From NCBI RefSeq assembly GCF_036227325.1, contig NZ_CP109467.1:434001-498000 (forward strand): a stretch of DNA of 64,000 nt. Direction: 5' to 3'. The stretch comes from Streptomyces sp. NBC_01465 (GTDB taxonomy: Bacteria; Actinomycetota; Actinomycetes; Streptomycetales; Streptomycetaceae). Below, piece after piece: positions 57,284-64,000 of the stretch (position 1 is its first letter; every line of letters begins with the position of its first letter). The notes below the pieces were generated by a model, which worked only from the letters and a program-made list of their open reading frames with translations, made no database searches and had not been told where the DNA came from. A program made the translations under genes and the position numbers.

Positions 57284-58749
57284 GCGGTACGGAAACGGGC
57301 ACCGGCTTCGCCCGCCGCGACCGCCTCGTCCTCGCCGTCTGCCTCGCCGCCGGGTTCACGACACTCCTCGACCAGTCGGTCCTCAACATCGCGGTGCCCT
57401 CCCTACGTGACGCGCTCTCCGCCGACGCCGCCCAGGTCCAGTGGATCGTGGCCGGCTACTCCCTCGCCTTCGGCCTCGCCCTCGTACCCGGCGGACGGCT
57501 CGGCGACCTCCACGGCCGCAAGCCGTACTTCCTCTTCGGCATGGCGTTGTTCGTCGCCGCGGGAATCCTCTCGAGCTGTGCGGGGAACGCCTGGGTCGTC
57601 GTCGTCTCCCGGCTGCTTCAGGGCTTCGGCGCGGGGATGGTCAACGCCCAGGTGATCGGCACGATCCAGGACGTGTTCAGCGGCCCGGCCAGGGCGCGGG
57701 CGCTCGGCCTGTACGCGGTGACGGCGGGGGCGGCGGCCGCGCTGGGGCCGCCGCTGGGCGGTGCGCTGATAGCCGCCGCGGGACCCGGCCTCGGCTGGCG
57801 TCTCGCCGTACTGCTCAACGCGCCCTTCGGTCTGGCCGCACTCGTCCTCGCCGCACGGCATCTGCCCCGGCGCCGCCCGGTCGAAGGACGGGCCGGCCTC
57901 GATCTGCCGGGGATCGCGCTCTTCGCCGCCCTGACCGTGCTGATCATGCTGCCCTTCATCCGGTCCACGGGGTACGCGGTCTACGGCGCCGGTGCATTCC
58001 TCGCAGCCGGTGCGCTCGTCCTCCAGCAGTACCGGCGGGCGCGTGCGGGCCGGCAGCCGCTGGTCCATCCGGCGCTGCGCCGGTCGGCCCCGTACGCACT
58101 CGGCACGATGGTGGCGATGGCCCAGTTCGGCGCCTCGCTCGCGGCCGGGATGGTCCTCGCCCTGTTCCTCCAGGGCGCCCTCGGACTCTCCGCCATGGCC
58201 TCCGCCGCGGTGATGCTGCCGCAGGCGCTCGGCATGGGCGCCACCTCCGTCTTCGCCTGGCGCACGGTGCGGCGCTTCGGCGAGCACCGGGTGGTGACGG
58301 CGGGGCTCGCACTCTCCGCCGCCGCGCTGCTGGCGAGCGGGGTCTCCACCCTGTACGTCCCGGCCGCCGTGCTCCCGGCCCTGCTCGCCGCGTTCCAGTT
58401 CTGTGCGGGCGCCGCGACCGGCCTCACGGTGGCTCCCACCCAGGCGCAGGTGCTGCGGCACGCGCCCGCCGAGGCGGCCGGGGTCGCGGGCGGCATCCTG
58501 CAGATGGCGCAGCGCATGGCGGCCGCGGTCTGCATCAGCGCGGTCTCCGGCATCTATCTGCACGGCGCGGGATCGGGCGCGGCCGGGCTGCGGCACGCCT
58601 ACTGGTACGCGGCGCTCGCCTGCGCCGCGATCGTGGGCGCGGGCCTGGTCGTCTCCGTACTCAACCGGAGGGTGAGCAGGGCGCCCGCTCCGGTTCCGGA
58701 AGCCCCGGCGCCCGCCTCCGCCGCTCCCGGGAAGGAACTTGCCCTGTGA
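57280..58749 (+). CDS. MFS transporter, DHA2-like (14-helix) drug efflux type
   Basis: A 489-aa major facilitator with about 14 helices, of the EmrB/QacA-like drug:H+ antiporter-2 family. It has motif A in GGRLGDLHGRKPYFLFGM, motif D1-like LLDQSVLNIAVPSLRDALSADAAQVQWIVAGYSLAFGLALVPGGRL and motif C-like LYAVTAGAAAALGPPLGGALI. ATG 57280 overlaps the XRE stop as ATGA. It is the probable target of the XRE-cupin operator and is coupled to the GNAT gene by GTGA. Efflux of a toxic ligand seen by the cupin domain is the simplest reading. Confidence 0.93.
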   Translation: MSGTETGTGFARRDRLVLAVCLAAGFTTLLDQSVLNIAVPSLRDALSADAAQVQWIVAGYSLAFGLALVPGGRLGDLHGRKPYFLFGMALFVAAGILSSCAGNAWVVVVSRLLQGFGAGMVNAQVIGTIQDVFSGPARARALGLYAVTAGAAAALGPPLGGALIAAAGPGLGWRLAVLLNAPFGLAALVLAARHLPRRRPVEGRAGLDLPGIALFAALTVLIMLPFIRSTGYAVYGAGAFLAAGALVLQQYRRARAGRQPLVHPALRRSAPYALGTMVAMAQFGASLAAGMVLALFLQGALGLSAMASAAVMLPQALGMGATSVFAWRTVRRFGEHRVVTAGLALSAAALLASGVSTLYVPAAVLPALLAAFQFCAGAATGLTVAPTQAQVLRHAPAEAAGVAGGILQMAQRMAAAVCISAVSGIYLHGAGSGAAGLRHAYWYAALACAAIVGAGLVVSVLNRRVSRAPAPVPEAPAPASAAPGKELAL

Positions 58750-59267
58750 GCAAGCCGGTCCGCCTCTCCCCCGCCGAACTGACCGCCGCAGCCGAAGAGT
58801 TGGCCGGCCTCCTCGTGGAGGCCGTCGAGGACGGTGCCTCGCTCGGTTTCCTCGCGCCTCTGGACCATGCCGAAGCCGCGGCCTGGTGGCGCTCGCTGGC
58901 GTCCGACGTGACCGAGGGGCGGCTGGTGGTGTGGGCGGCGTACGACAGCGGCCGGATGACCGGGACGATCAGCTTCGCTCCGGCCCGGAAGGCCAACTCG
59001 CGCCACCGCGCGGAGATCGCGAAGGTTCTCGTACGGAAGGAAGCGCGCGGCCGGGGCCTGGCGCGGAATCTGCTCGCCGTCGCGGAGCGCCATGCCGTCG
59101 CGACCGGGGTGACGCTGCTGATGCTGGACACCGAGACGGACAGCGCCGCCGATCACCTCTACCGCCGCGAGGGCTGGACTCCGTACGGCACCGTGCCCGG
59201 TTATGCGGCCGATCCGGCCGGGACGCTTCAGCCATGCACGTTCTTCTACAAGGCGCTCACGCCCTGA
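58746..59267 (+). CDS. GNAT-family N-acetyltransferase
   Basis: A 173-aa acetyltransferase: ISFAPARKANSRHRAEIAKVLVRKEARGRGLARNLLAVAERHAVATG with the acetyl-CoA loop RGRGLA, and the later LLMLDTETDSAADHLYRREGWTPYGTVPGYAADP. GTG 58746 overlaps the MFS stop as GTGA. As the third gene of the XRE-MFS-GNAT operon it may acetylate the exported or toxic compound, a resistance-like layout. The substrate is not known. Confidence 0.92.
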   Translation: MSKPVRLSPAELTAAAEELAGLLVEAVEDGASLGFLAPLDHAEAAAWWRSLASDVTEGRLVVWAAYDSGRMTGTISFAPARKANSRHRAEIAKVLVRKEARGRGLARNLLAVAERHAVATGVTLLMLDTETDSAADHLYRREGWTPYGTVPGYAADPAGTLQPCTFFYKALTP

Positions 59268-59346
59268 TCCTCAACCCTTGTCGCCAGTGAGGCCATCTGC
59301 TTGACTCCGCCCGCCGCAACGTCAACTCACCGGCGGAGGAAGCCCG

Positions 59347-61884
59347 ATGGAGATCACCCGCAGAAGCCTGCTGTCCGCCGTGCCGGCCGCCGGCCTTCTG
59401 GCCGTCCTGCCCGCACCCGAGGCACGCGCCGCCGACGGGGGACGCCTGCTGGCCAACACCGTGGGCATCCTCGCCGGGACCACGGAGTCCAACTCCCGCC
59501 CGGAGACGGCAGCAAAGCTGGCCGCGATCGACAAGACCGCGCGGGCCAATCTGAAGTCGATGGACGCGGCAGGCGCGGGCGAACTCTTCGCCGGTCTGGT
59601 GCTCGGCACCGACGAGTCCCAGCTCAACACCGCTTTCCGTCGGCTGTACGAGATCGCCCTCGCCACCCGCACACCGAACCCGGGTGCCCCCTCCGACCTG
59701 TACGAGAACAGCACCGTGCAGCGCCGGGTGACCGACGGTCTCCTCTGGCTGCACGCGCACTACTACGGCGACCAGTCGAAGGGCTACTACGGCAACTGGT
59801 TCTACTGGGAGATAGGCCTCTCCCAGTACATCAGCAAGACCCTGGTCCTCCTCGCCGACCGCGTACAGGCCGACGCCCCAGGGCTCGTCACCACCTATGT
59901 CGCCTCGATGGACGCCTACCTGCGCAACGGCACCGCCGGGGACGTCAACCTGGACTCCCGCTTCCACACCGGCGCCAACCTCGCCGACATCACCACGAAC
60001 CGCCTCCTGCAGGGCGCGCTCCTCAGCGACGACGCCCGCATCCGCAAGGCCCTCGCCGACCAGCTGACCGTCTTCGCCACCGTCGATCCGTACCGCCTCA
60101 ACCACGGTGTCACGGACGGCTATTACGCGGACGGCTCCTTCATCCAGCACGCCTCCGTCGCGTACACGGGATCGTACGGAAAAGGCCTCCTCACCCGTGT
60201 CGTCCAGACGCTCAAGATCCTCGACGGGACGGATCTCGCGGACGCGGGGACGCTGGTGCCGACCGTGCAGGGCTGGGTGCGGAACGGTTTCGCCCCGCTC
60301 ATCTTCGAGGGCTGGATGATGGAGGTCGTCAAGGGCCGGGCGGTGTCCCGTCCCGACACCGGCTACACCGATGTCGCCGTGGTCGTCGAGGCGGTCGTCG
60401 ATCTCTCCTCGCTCTCGAGCGGCGCCGACGCCACCGCCCTGAAGAGCTACGTGAAGCAGGTGCGCGCGACCTCGCGCGCCGCCCTGGACCCCACCGGTTT
60501 CGTCTCCCCGGTGAGCATCGTGCGGTACGCCGACATCCTCGCGGACCCCGCCGTCGAGCCCGCGGACCTCAACCCGGCCGCCCGCAGCGTCGCGTTCAAC
60601 GCCATGGACCGGCATGTGCACCGCAGGCCGGGCTACGCCTTCGCGCTGGCCCGCAGTTCGGCGCGGATCAGCAAGTACGAGTACATGAGCGGCGAGAACC
60701 TCATGCCCTGGTTCCAGGGCGACGGGGCGCACTACCTCTATCTCTCCGGCCAGGACCAGACCCAGGCGTTCGGCGTCGACTACTTCACCACGGTCTCCCC
60801 GTACGGTCTGGCCGGTGTGACCGCACCGGTCGAGGAGCGACGGACCGTGCCGGAGCTCTACGGGACGCCGTACTACGACAACCCCGGGCACCCCCTGAAC
60901 TTCACGTCCTCGTCGGAGTCCCAGAACACGTACGTCTATTTCCCGTGCGCCACCAACCGGCATTCGGGCGGCGCGGTTCTCGGCCCGTACGGCACGGCAG
61001 CGATGGTGCTGTCCGACGACGTTCCCTACCGCGACAAGCAGGCGGGGATCCTGCCGGACGACTTCGTCGTGTACCGCAACGCGACCGCCACGAAGTCGTG
61101 GTTCCTGCTCGACGAGGAGATCGTGGTGCTCGCCGCGGGTGTCGGCGGCCAGGCAGGGCGGGCCGTGACCACGACGGTCGACGCCCGTACCGCCGCGCCG
61201 GACGACGCGGTGACGCTCACCGGGATGCACCGCGACGGCCGCCTCTGGACCGGCACGGGCACCGGCGACCTGCACTGGCTGCGCTACGCCAACACCACAC
61301 AGAGCACGGCGGTCGGCTATCTCTTCCTCGACACCCCGCAGGTGCGGGTCGCCCTGGAGAAGGTCACGCGCAGCCGCCGCGCGGTCCGTACGTCGAACCC
61401 GGACACCGCCGTCACCCGCACGGTGCTCGGCGTGACGGTGGACGGGGCAGCCGGAGCCCAACCGGCCTCCCTGGCCTATGCGTTGGTGCCGAACGCGGGC
61501 GAGGCCCAGCTGCGTTCCTACCGGCACGGACCGCTGCTGGTACTGGCCAACACCCCCTGCCTGCAGGCCGTCACGCACACCGGGCTCGGCCTCACCGCCG
61601 CCAACAGTTTCGCTCCGGGCCGCCACGAAGCAGCGGGCCTGCGGCTCGACGGACCGGCCTCGGTGATCGCGCGGCGCGGGCCCCGCGACCGGGTCACCGT
61701 CGCCGTGTCGGATCCGACCATGGAGCGGGACACGGTCACGGTCCTGATCCGCGGCCGGTCGCTGCGGAAGATCTCGGCGGACTCAGAGGTACGGGTGCGC
61801 CAGGTGCACGGCGGCACCCTGCTGGAGGTCGACACACGTCAGGCGTACGGCCGTAGCTTCACGGCCACCCTGGGTGGGCACTGA
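59347..61884 (+). CDS. Tat-exported polysaccharide lyase family 8
   Basis: An 845-aa secreted lyase that cleaves hyaluronan, chondroitin, xanthan or a similar uronic-acid polysaccharide by beta-elimination. A twin-arginine signal, MEITRRSLLSAVPAAGLLAV, ends near ARA (residue 29). The (alpha/alpha) toroid carries NWFYWEIGLSQY (residues 150-161) and the probable catalytic N211, H268 and Y277 (DGYYADGSFIQH, AYTGSYG); the C-terminal beta-sandwich follows. CGGAGGA is the ribosome site. It is monocistronic and ends at a strong hairpin. The exact substrate is unknown. Confidence 0.94.
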   Translation: MEITRRSLLSAVPAAGLLAVLPAPEARAADGGRLLANTVGILAGTTESNSRPETAAKLAAIDKTARANLKSMDAAGAGELFAGLVLGTDESQLNTAFRRLYEIALATRTPNPGAPSDLYENSTVQRRVTDGLLWLHAHYYGDQSKGYYGNWFYWEIGLSQYISKTLVLLADRVQADAPGLVTTYVASMDAYLRNGTAGDVNLDSRFHTGANLADITTNRLLQGALLSDDARIRKALADQLTVFATVDPYRLNHGVTDGYYADGSFIQHASVAYTGSYGKGLLTRVVQTLKILDGTDLADAGTLVPTVQGWVRNGFAPLIFEGWMMEVVKGRAVSRPDTGYTDVAVVVEAVVDLSSLSSGADATALKSYVKQVRATSRAALDPTGFVSPVSIVRYADILADPAVEPADLNPAARSVAFNAMDRHVHRRPGYAFALARSSARISKYEYMSGENLMPWFQGDGAHYLYLSGQDQTQAFGVDYFTTVSPYGLAGVTAPVEERRTVPELYGTPYYDNPGHPLNFTSSSESQNTYVYFPCATNRHSGGAVLGPYGTAAMVLSDDVPYRDKQAGILPDDFVVYRNATATKSWFLLDEEIVVLAAGVGGQAGRAVTTTVDARTAAPDDAVTLTGMHRDGRLWTGTGTGDLHWLRYANTTQSTAVGYLFLDTPQVRVALEKVTRSRRAVRTSNPDTAVTRTVLGVTVDGAAGAQPASLAYALVPNAGEAQLRSYRHGPLLVLANTPCLQAVTHTGLGLTAANSFAPGRHEAAGLRLDGPASVIARRGPRDRVTVAVSDPTMERDTVTVLIRGRSLRKISADSEVRVRQVHGGTLLEVDTRQAYGRSFTATLGGH

Positions 61885-61894
61885 CACAAAAAAC

Positions 61895-61931
61895 GCCCGG
61901 TGGCGGCGCGAAGTACGCGCTGCCACCGGGC
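61895..61931. terminator. 16-bp hairpin between the lyase and FMN reductase genes
   Basis: Arms 61895-61910 and 61916-61931 with a 5-nt loop pair at 15 of 16 positions plus a G-U wobble. A-rich sequence (ACACAAAAAAC) precedes it. It probably terminates transcripts from both convergent genes. Confidence 0.8.
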
Positions 61932-61940
61932 AGTTGGACG

Positions 61941-62501
61941 TCAGACCGCGGCGGGGGCGGCGTGCTCGGCCAGACGGCCGACGACCTCGGCGAGCGAGGT
62001 GGCGACCTCGCTGTCGTCGGCCGGGTGGGTGTCGGCGAAGCGCGTCACGGAGCCGGGGATCGACAGCTTGACGTCCTCGAGGACCTTGGCGCCTGCGACA
62101 CCCGCGGCCTTGCGCGCGTCGTCCTGCGCCCATACGCCGCCGTACTGACCGAAGGCGGTGCCGACGACGGCGACCGGCTTGGCGGAGATCGCGCCGGCGC
62201 CGTAGGGGCGCGACAGCCAGTCGATGGCGTTCTTCAGGACGGCCGGCATCGTGCCGTTGTACTCGGGCGAGAACAGCAGGAAGGAGTCGGCCTGGCCGGC
62301 CGCCTCACGCAGACGGGCCGCGGCGGCGGGGACGCTGCCCTCGACGTCGATGTCCTCGTTGTAGAACGGGACGTCGGCGAGACCTTCGTAGAGCTCGATC
62401 GCGACGCCCTCGGGGGCGTGCTTCGCGGCGGCCTCGGCGAGCTGGCGGTTGTGGGAGCCGGCGCGGAGGCTGCCGACGAGAGCGAGGATGCGAACGGACA
62501 T
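61941..62501 (-). CDS. NADPH-dependent FMN reductase-like flavoprotein
   Basis: A 186-aa flavodoxin-fold reductase. The FMN-phosphate loop is ALVGSLRAGSHNRQLAEAAA, the active site region is FLLFSPEYNGTMPAVLKNAIDWLSRP, and the C-terminal part is ADTHPADDSEVATSLAEVVGRLAEHA. Family members reduce quinones, azo dyes or FMN. ATG 62501 has GGAG 8 nt upstream. It is divergent from a TetR gene, and two GGACC-type dyads lie in between, so it should be a target of that repressor. Confidence 0.92.
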   Translation of the reverse strand: MSVRILALVGSLRAGSHNRQLAEAAAKHAPEGVAIELYEGLADVPFYNEDIDVEGSVPAAAARLREAAGQADSFLLFSPEYNGTMPAVLKNAIDWLSRPYGAGAISAKPVAVVGTAFGQYGGVWAQDDARKAAGVAGAKVLEDVKLSIPGSVTRFADTHPADDSEVATSLAEVVGRLAEHAAPAAV

Positions 62502-62548
62502 GGCGGACTCCAGATAAGTGCGTACGAAACTCAAGGGCAGGAACAACC

Positions 62549-62560
62549 GGACCGAGGTCC
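62549..62560. promoter_or_regulatory. TetR operator candidate 1
   Basis: GGACC-GA-GGTCC is a 5+2+5 dyad 48 bp before the FMN reductase start, flanked as CCGGACCG. It matches the second dyad 35 bp further. Confidence 0.55.
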
Positions 62561-62583
62561 GTTTAAAGTTGTACCAGCTATCC

Positions 62584-62595
62584 GGACCGCGGTCC
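62584..62595. promoter_or_regulatory. TetR operator candidate 2
   Basis: GGACCGCGGTCC is a perfect 12-bp palindrome, 32 bp before the TetR start. Its spacing from copy 1 (35 bp) places both on a similar helix face. Confidence 0.6.
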
Positions 62596-62614
62596 ACTTA
62601 TCTTCCGACAGAGC

Positions 62615-62620
62615 TATCCT
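62615..62620 (+). promoter_or_regulatory. -10 box TATCCT for the TetR gene
   Basis: TATCCT ends 6 nt before ATG 62627 and no Shine-Dalgarno sequence is present, so the message is probably leaderless. Confidence 0.45.
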
Positions 62621-62626
62621 GAAGCC

Positions 62627-63286
62627 ATGACCGGTTCCGTCCCGCCTCTCTTCCCTCCGTCCGATGCACAGTACGGACCGGCCGACCTGACCCTGACCCC
62701 GGCCGGCGAGCCGCCCGCCCTGCGGGCCGACGCGGCACGCAACCGCACGCGCCTGCTGGAAGCGGCATCGGACCTGATGGGCGGCTGCGGAGCCACCGCG
62801 CTCACCATGGAGGCGGTGGCCGCGGCCGCCGGAGTGGGCAAGGGGACCGTCTTCCGGCGGTTCGGCGACCGCACCGGACTGCTCATCGCGCTGCTCGACC
62901 ACCGCGAGCAGAAGCTCCAGGCCGCGTTCCTCTCCGGCCCTCCGCCCCTCGGCCCCGACGCTCCCGCCGCGGAACGGCTGCACGCCTTCGGCCCGGCCGT
63001 CATCCGCCACGAACGCGATCACCACGAACTGATCCTGGCCTCGCGCACCGATCCGCTGCGCAACTACGCGGTCCCGGCGGCCCGTCTGCGCCTCACACAC
63101 ATCACGATGCTGCTGCGGCAGACGAACACCGGGGGCGACACCGATCTCCTGGCGCACACACTGCTCGGGCATCTGGACACCGCGCTGATCCACCATCTGA
63201 TCGTCGACCGGGGCATGTCGCTCGACCGGATCGAGGCCGGGTGGCACGACCTGGTCACGCGACTGACCGCGGGACCGCCGGCCTAG
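62627..63286 (+). CDS. TetR-family transcriptional regulator
   Basis: A 219-aa repressor with a 37-residue N-terminal extension rich in Pro, then the HTH: RNRTRLLEAASDLMGGCGATALTMEAVAAAAGVGKGTVFRRFGDRTGLLIALLD, and a helical ligand body. ATG 62627 is 6 nt after a TATCCT box. It is divergent from the FMN reductase gene with two GGACC dyads between, so it should repress that gene and itself. It converges on the dehydrogenase gene with a 4-bp overlap. Its ligand may be a quinone or an electrophile because the target is a reductase. Confidence 0.94.
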   Translation: MTGSVPPLFPPSDAQYGPADLTLTPAGEPPALRADAARNRTRLLEAASDLMGGCGATALTMEAVAAAAGVGKGTVFRRFGDRTGLLIALLDHREQKLQAAFLSGPPPLGPDAPAAERLHAFGPAVIRHERDHHELILASRTDPLRNYAVPAARLRLTHITMLLRQTNTGGDTDLLAHTLLGHLDTALIHHLIVDRGMSLDRIEAGWHDLVTRLTAGPPA

Positions 63287-64000
63287 CGCTCGTACGCGTA
63301 GAACCCCTGCCCGGACTTCCGCCCGAGCGCGCCTGCGGCGACCATGCGGCGCAGGAGCGGCGGCGGCGCGTAGAGCGGCTCCTTGAATTCCTCGTACATC
63401 GACTCCGCGATCGACTGCGCCGTGTCGAGCCCGATCAGATCGAGGAGACGCAGCGGCCCCATGGGGTGGGCGCAGCCGAGCACCATTCCGTTGTCGATGT
63501 CCTCGGCGGAGGCGACGCCGGACTCCAGCATCCTCACGGCGGACACGAGGTACGGGACGAGCAGGGCGTTGACGACGAAGCCCGCCCGGTCCCTGGCGCG
63601 TACGACGGTCTTTCCCAGAACGCCCTGCGCGAAGGCCGTCACCCTGTCGGTCACGTCCGGGGCGGTGAGCTGGGTCGGGATGACCTCGACGAGCCGCTGA
63701 ACGGGGACGGGGTTGAAGAAGTGCACGCCGACGACCTGTTGGGGCCGCGAGGTGACGGCAGCGAGGTCGATGATGGGGATCGACGAGGTGTTCGACGCGA
63801 TGACCGCGTCCCCGCCTGCCAGGACGCTGTCGAGCTCCTTGAAGACGGCCGTCTTCACGTCGGGCTGTTCCGCGACCGCCTCGACGACGAGGTCACGGTC
63901 GGCGAAGTCCGCGAGTTCGGTGGTGAACGACAGCCTGCCGAGGGCCTGTTCGCGCTCGGCCTCGGTCACCTTCCCGCTGCGCACGCCGCGTTCGAGCGAT
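63283..64000 (-). CDS. 3-hydroxybutyryl-CoA dehydrogenase, C-terminal part (gene continues past the window end)
   Basis: The last 239 or so residues of a 3-hydroxyacyl-CoA dehydrogenase, which oxidises or reduces 3-hydroxybutyryl-CoA with NAD(P). The visible part has the NAD-binding domain end (DLVVEAVAEQPDVKTAVFKELDSVL, ASNTSSIPI), the catalytic H in VVGVHFFNPVPVQRLVEVI, the C-terminal domain motif DRAGFVVNALLVPYLVSAVRMLESGVASAEDIDNGMVLGCAHPMGPLRLLDLIGLD and the end GRKSGQGFYAYER. The reading frame is open at position 64000 and the start is beyond it. Confidence 0.94.
   Translation of the reverse strand, partial: SLERGVRSGKVTEAEREQALGRLSFTTELADFADRDLVVEAVAEQPDVKTAVFKELDSVLAGGDAVIASNTSSIPIIDLAAVTSRPQQVVGVHFFNPVPVQRLVEVIPTQLTAPDVTDRVTAFAQGVLGKTVVRARDRAGFVVNALLVPYLVSAVRMLESGVASAEDIDNGMVLGCAHPMGPLRLLDLIGLDTAQSIAESMYEEFKEPLYAPPPLLRRMVAAGALGRKSGQGFYAYER

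Noticed and set aside
59257..61626. A 789-codon open frame antisense to the polysaccharide lyase
   Set aside because: The lyase frame has clear domains and export signal; the antisense product is low-complexity Val/Gly/Arg and has no motif.
1..64000. tRNA, rRNA, CRISPR array, insertion sequence or prophage
   Set aside because: Visual reading found no cloverleaf with a TPsiC arm, no rRNA sequence, no regularly spaced repeat array and no transposase, integrase or phage gene.

Overview
The window is a stretch of a Streptomyces (or very close actinomycete) chromosome. G+C is high, nearly every codon ends in G or C, GTG starts and 4-nt ATGA/GTGA gene overlaps are frequent, and several families typical of the genus are present (DUF6421, DUF6214, DUF5134, DUF6986, LVIVD repeats, MmyB-type XRE regulators). 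About 68 protein genes tile almost all of the 64 kb. No intergenic gap exceeds about 210 bp. I see no rRNA, tRNA, CRISPR array, insertion sequence, phage or plasmid gene. The region reads as ordinary chromosome made of small regulator-plus-enzyme modules.

Layout: 0-5 kb holds a LacI regulator, a DUF6986 aldolase-like protein, the electron transfer flavoprotein operon etfB-etfA and a flavin reductase. 5-9 kb holds a thioredoxin-like protein, a PlsC acyltransferase, and a transglutaminase/B3-B4 pair. 8-11 kb is a DUF6421-SDR-threonine aldolase operon. 11-15 kb has an LLM flavin monooxygenase/esterase operon divergent from a PadR regulator, a 41-residue membrane peptide and a glycerophosphodiesterase. 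15-19 kb holds a GNAT, DUF5134, an M56 protease, PAP2 and HAD phosphatases and an isochorismatase. 19-24 kb has an XRE/SDR divergent pair, a TetR regulator and a secreted LVIVD/DUF305 pair. 24-29 kb holds DUF6214, an FprA-type reductase, a purine/uracil permease, and an ArsR/old-yellow-enzyme divergent pair.

The most distinctive region is about 30.8-39.7 kb. It contains an esterase, a GT87 mannosyltransferase-like membrane protein, a membrane b-cytochrome/molybdopterin fusion with a small membrane partner, a SAM methyltransferase, a DUF2064 transferase, a GT2 transferase, an OmpR/histidine-kinase pair, and an NAD-epimerase with a cysteine-rich insert. A 20-bp element is almost identical upstream of the molybdopterin gene and upstream of the GT2 operon, in the GT2/response-regulator intergenic region. 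This suggests the two-component system controls both units, and I propose the set as a candidate undescribed cell-envelope sugar/redox module.

39.8-47 kb holds a BNR-repeat protein, ung, a scramblase-like protein, a GlcNAc-kinase-like ATPase, a CbiX-like protein, a lactonase, a nitric-oxide-synthase oxygenase with a TTA codon as its fourth codon, and an M15 peptidase. 47.9-57 kb has a NarL two-component system, a divergent UDP-GlcNAc 2-epimerase homologue, ThrE and FUSC transporters, an Lrp regulator, a HAD phosphatase and a DD-carboxypeptidase. 56.7-62 kb has an XRE-cupin/MFS/GNAT operon whose start codon sits inside a 39-bp perfect palindrome, then a Tat-exported polysaccharide lyase. The window ends with an FMN reductase/TetR divergent pair and a truncated 3-hydroxybutyryl-CoA dehydrogenase.

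Many genes show a TANNNT box 6-8 nt before the start codon and no Shine-Dalgarno sequence, so leaderless transcripts are probably common here. All functions are assigned by reading motifs; no database search was run.
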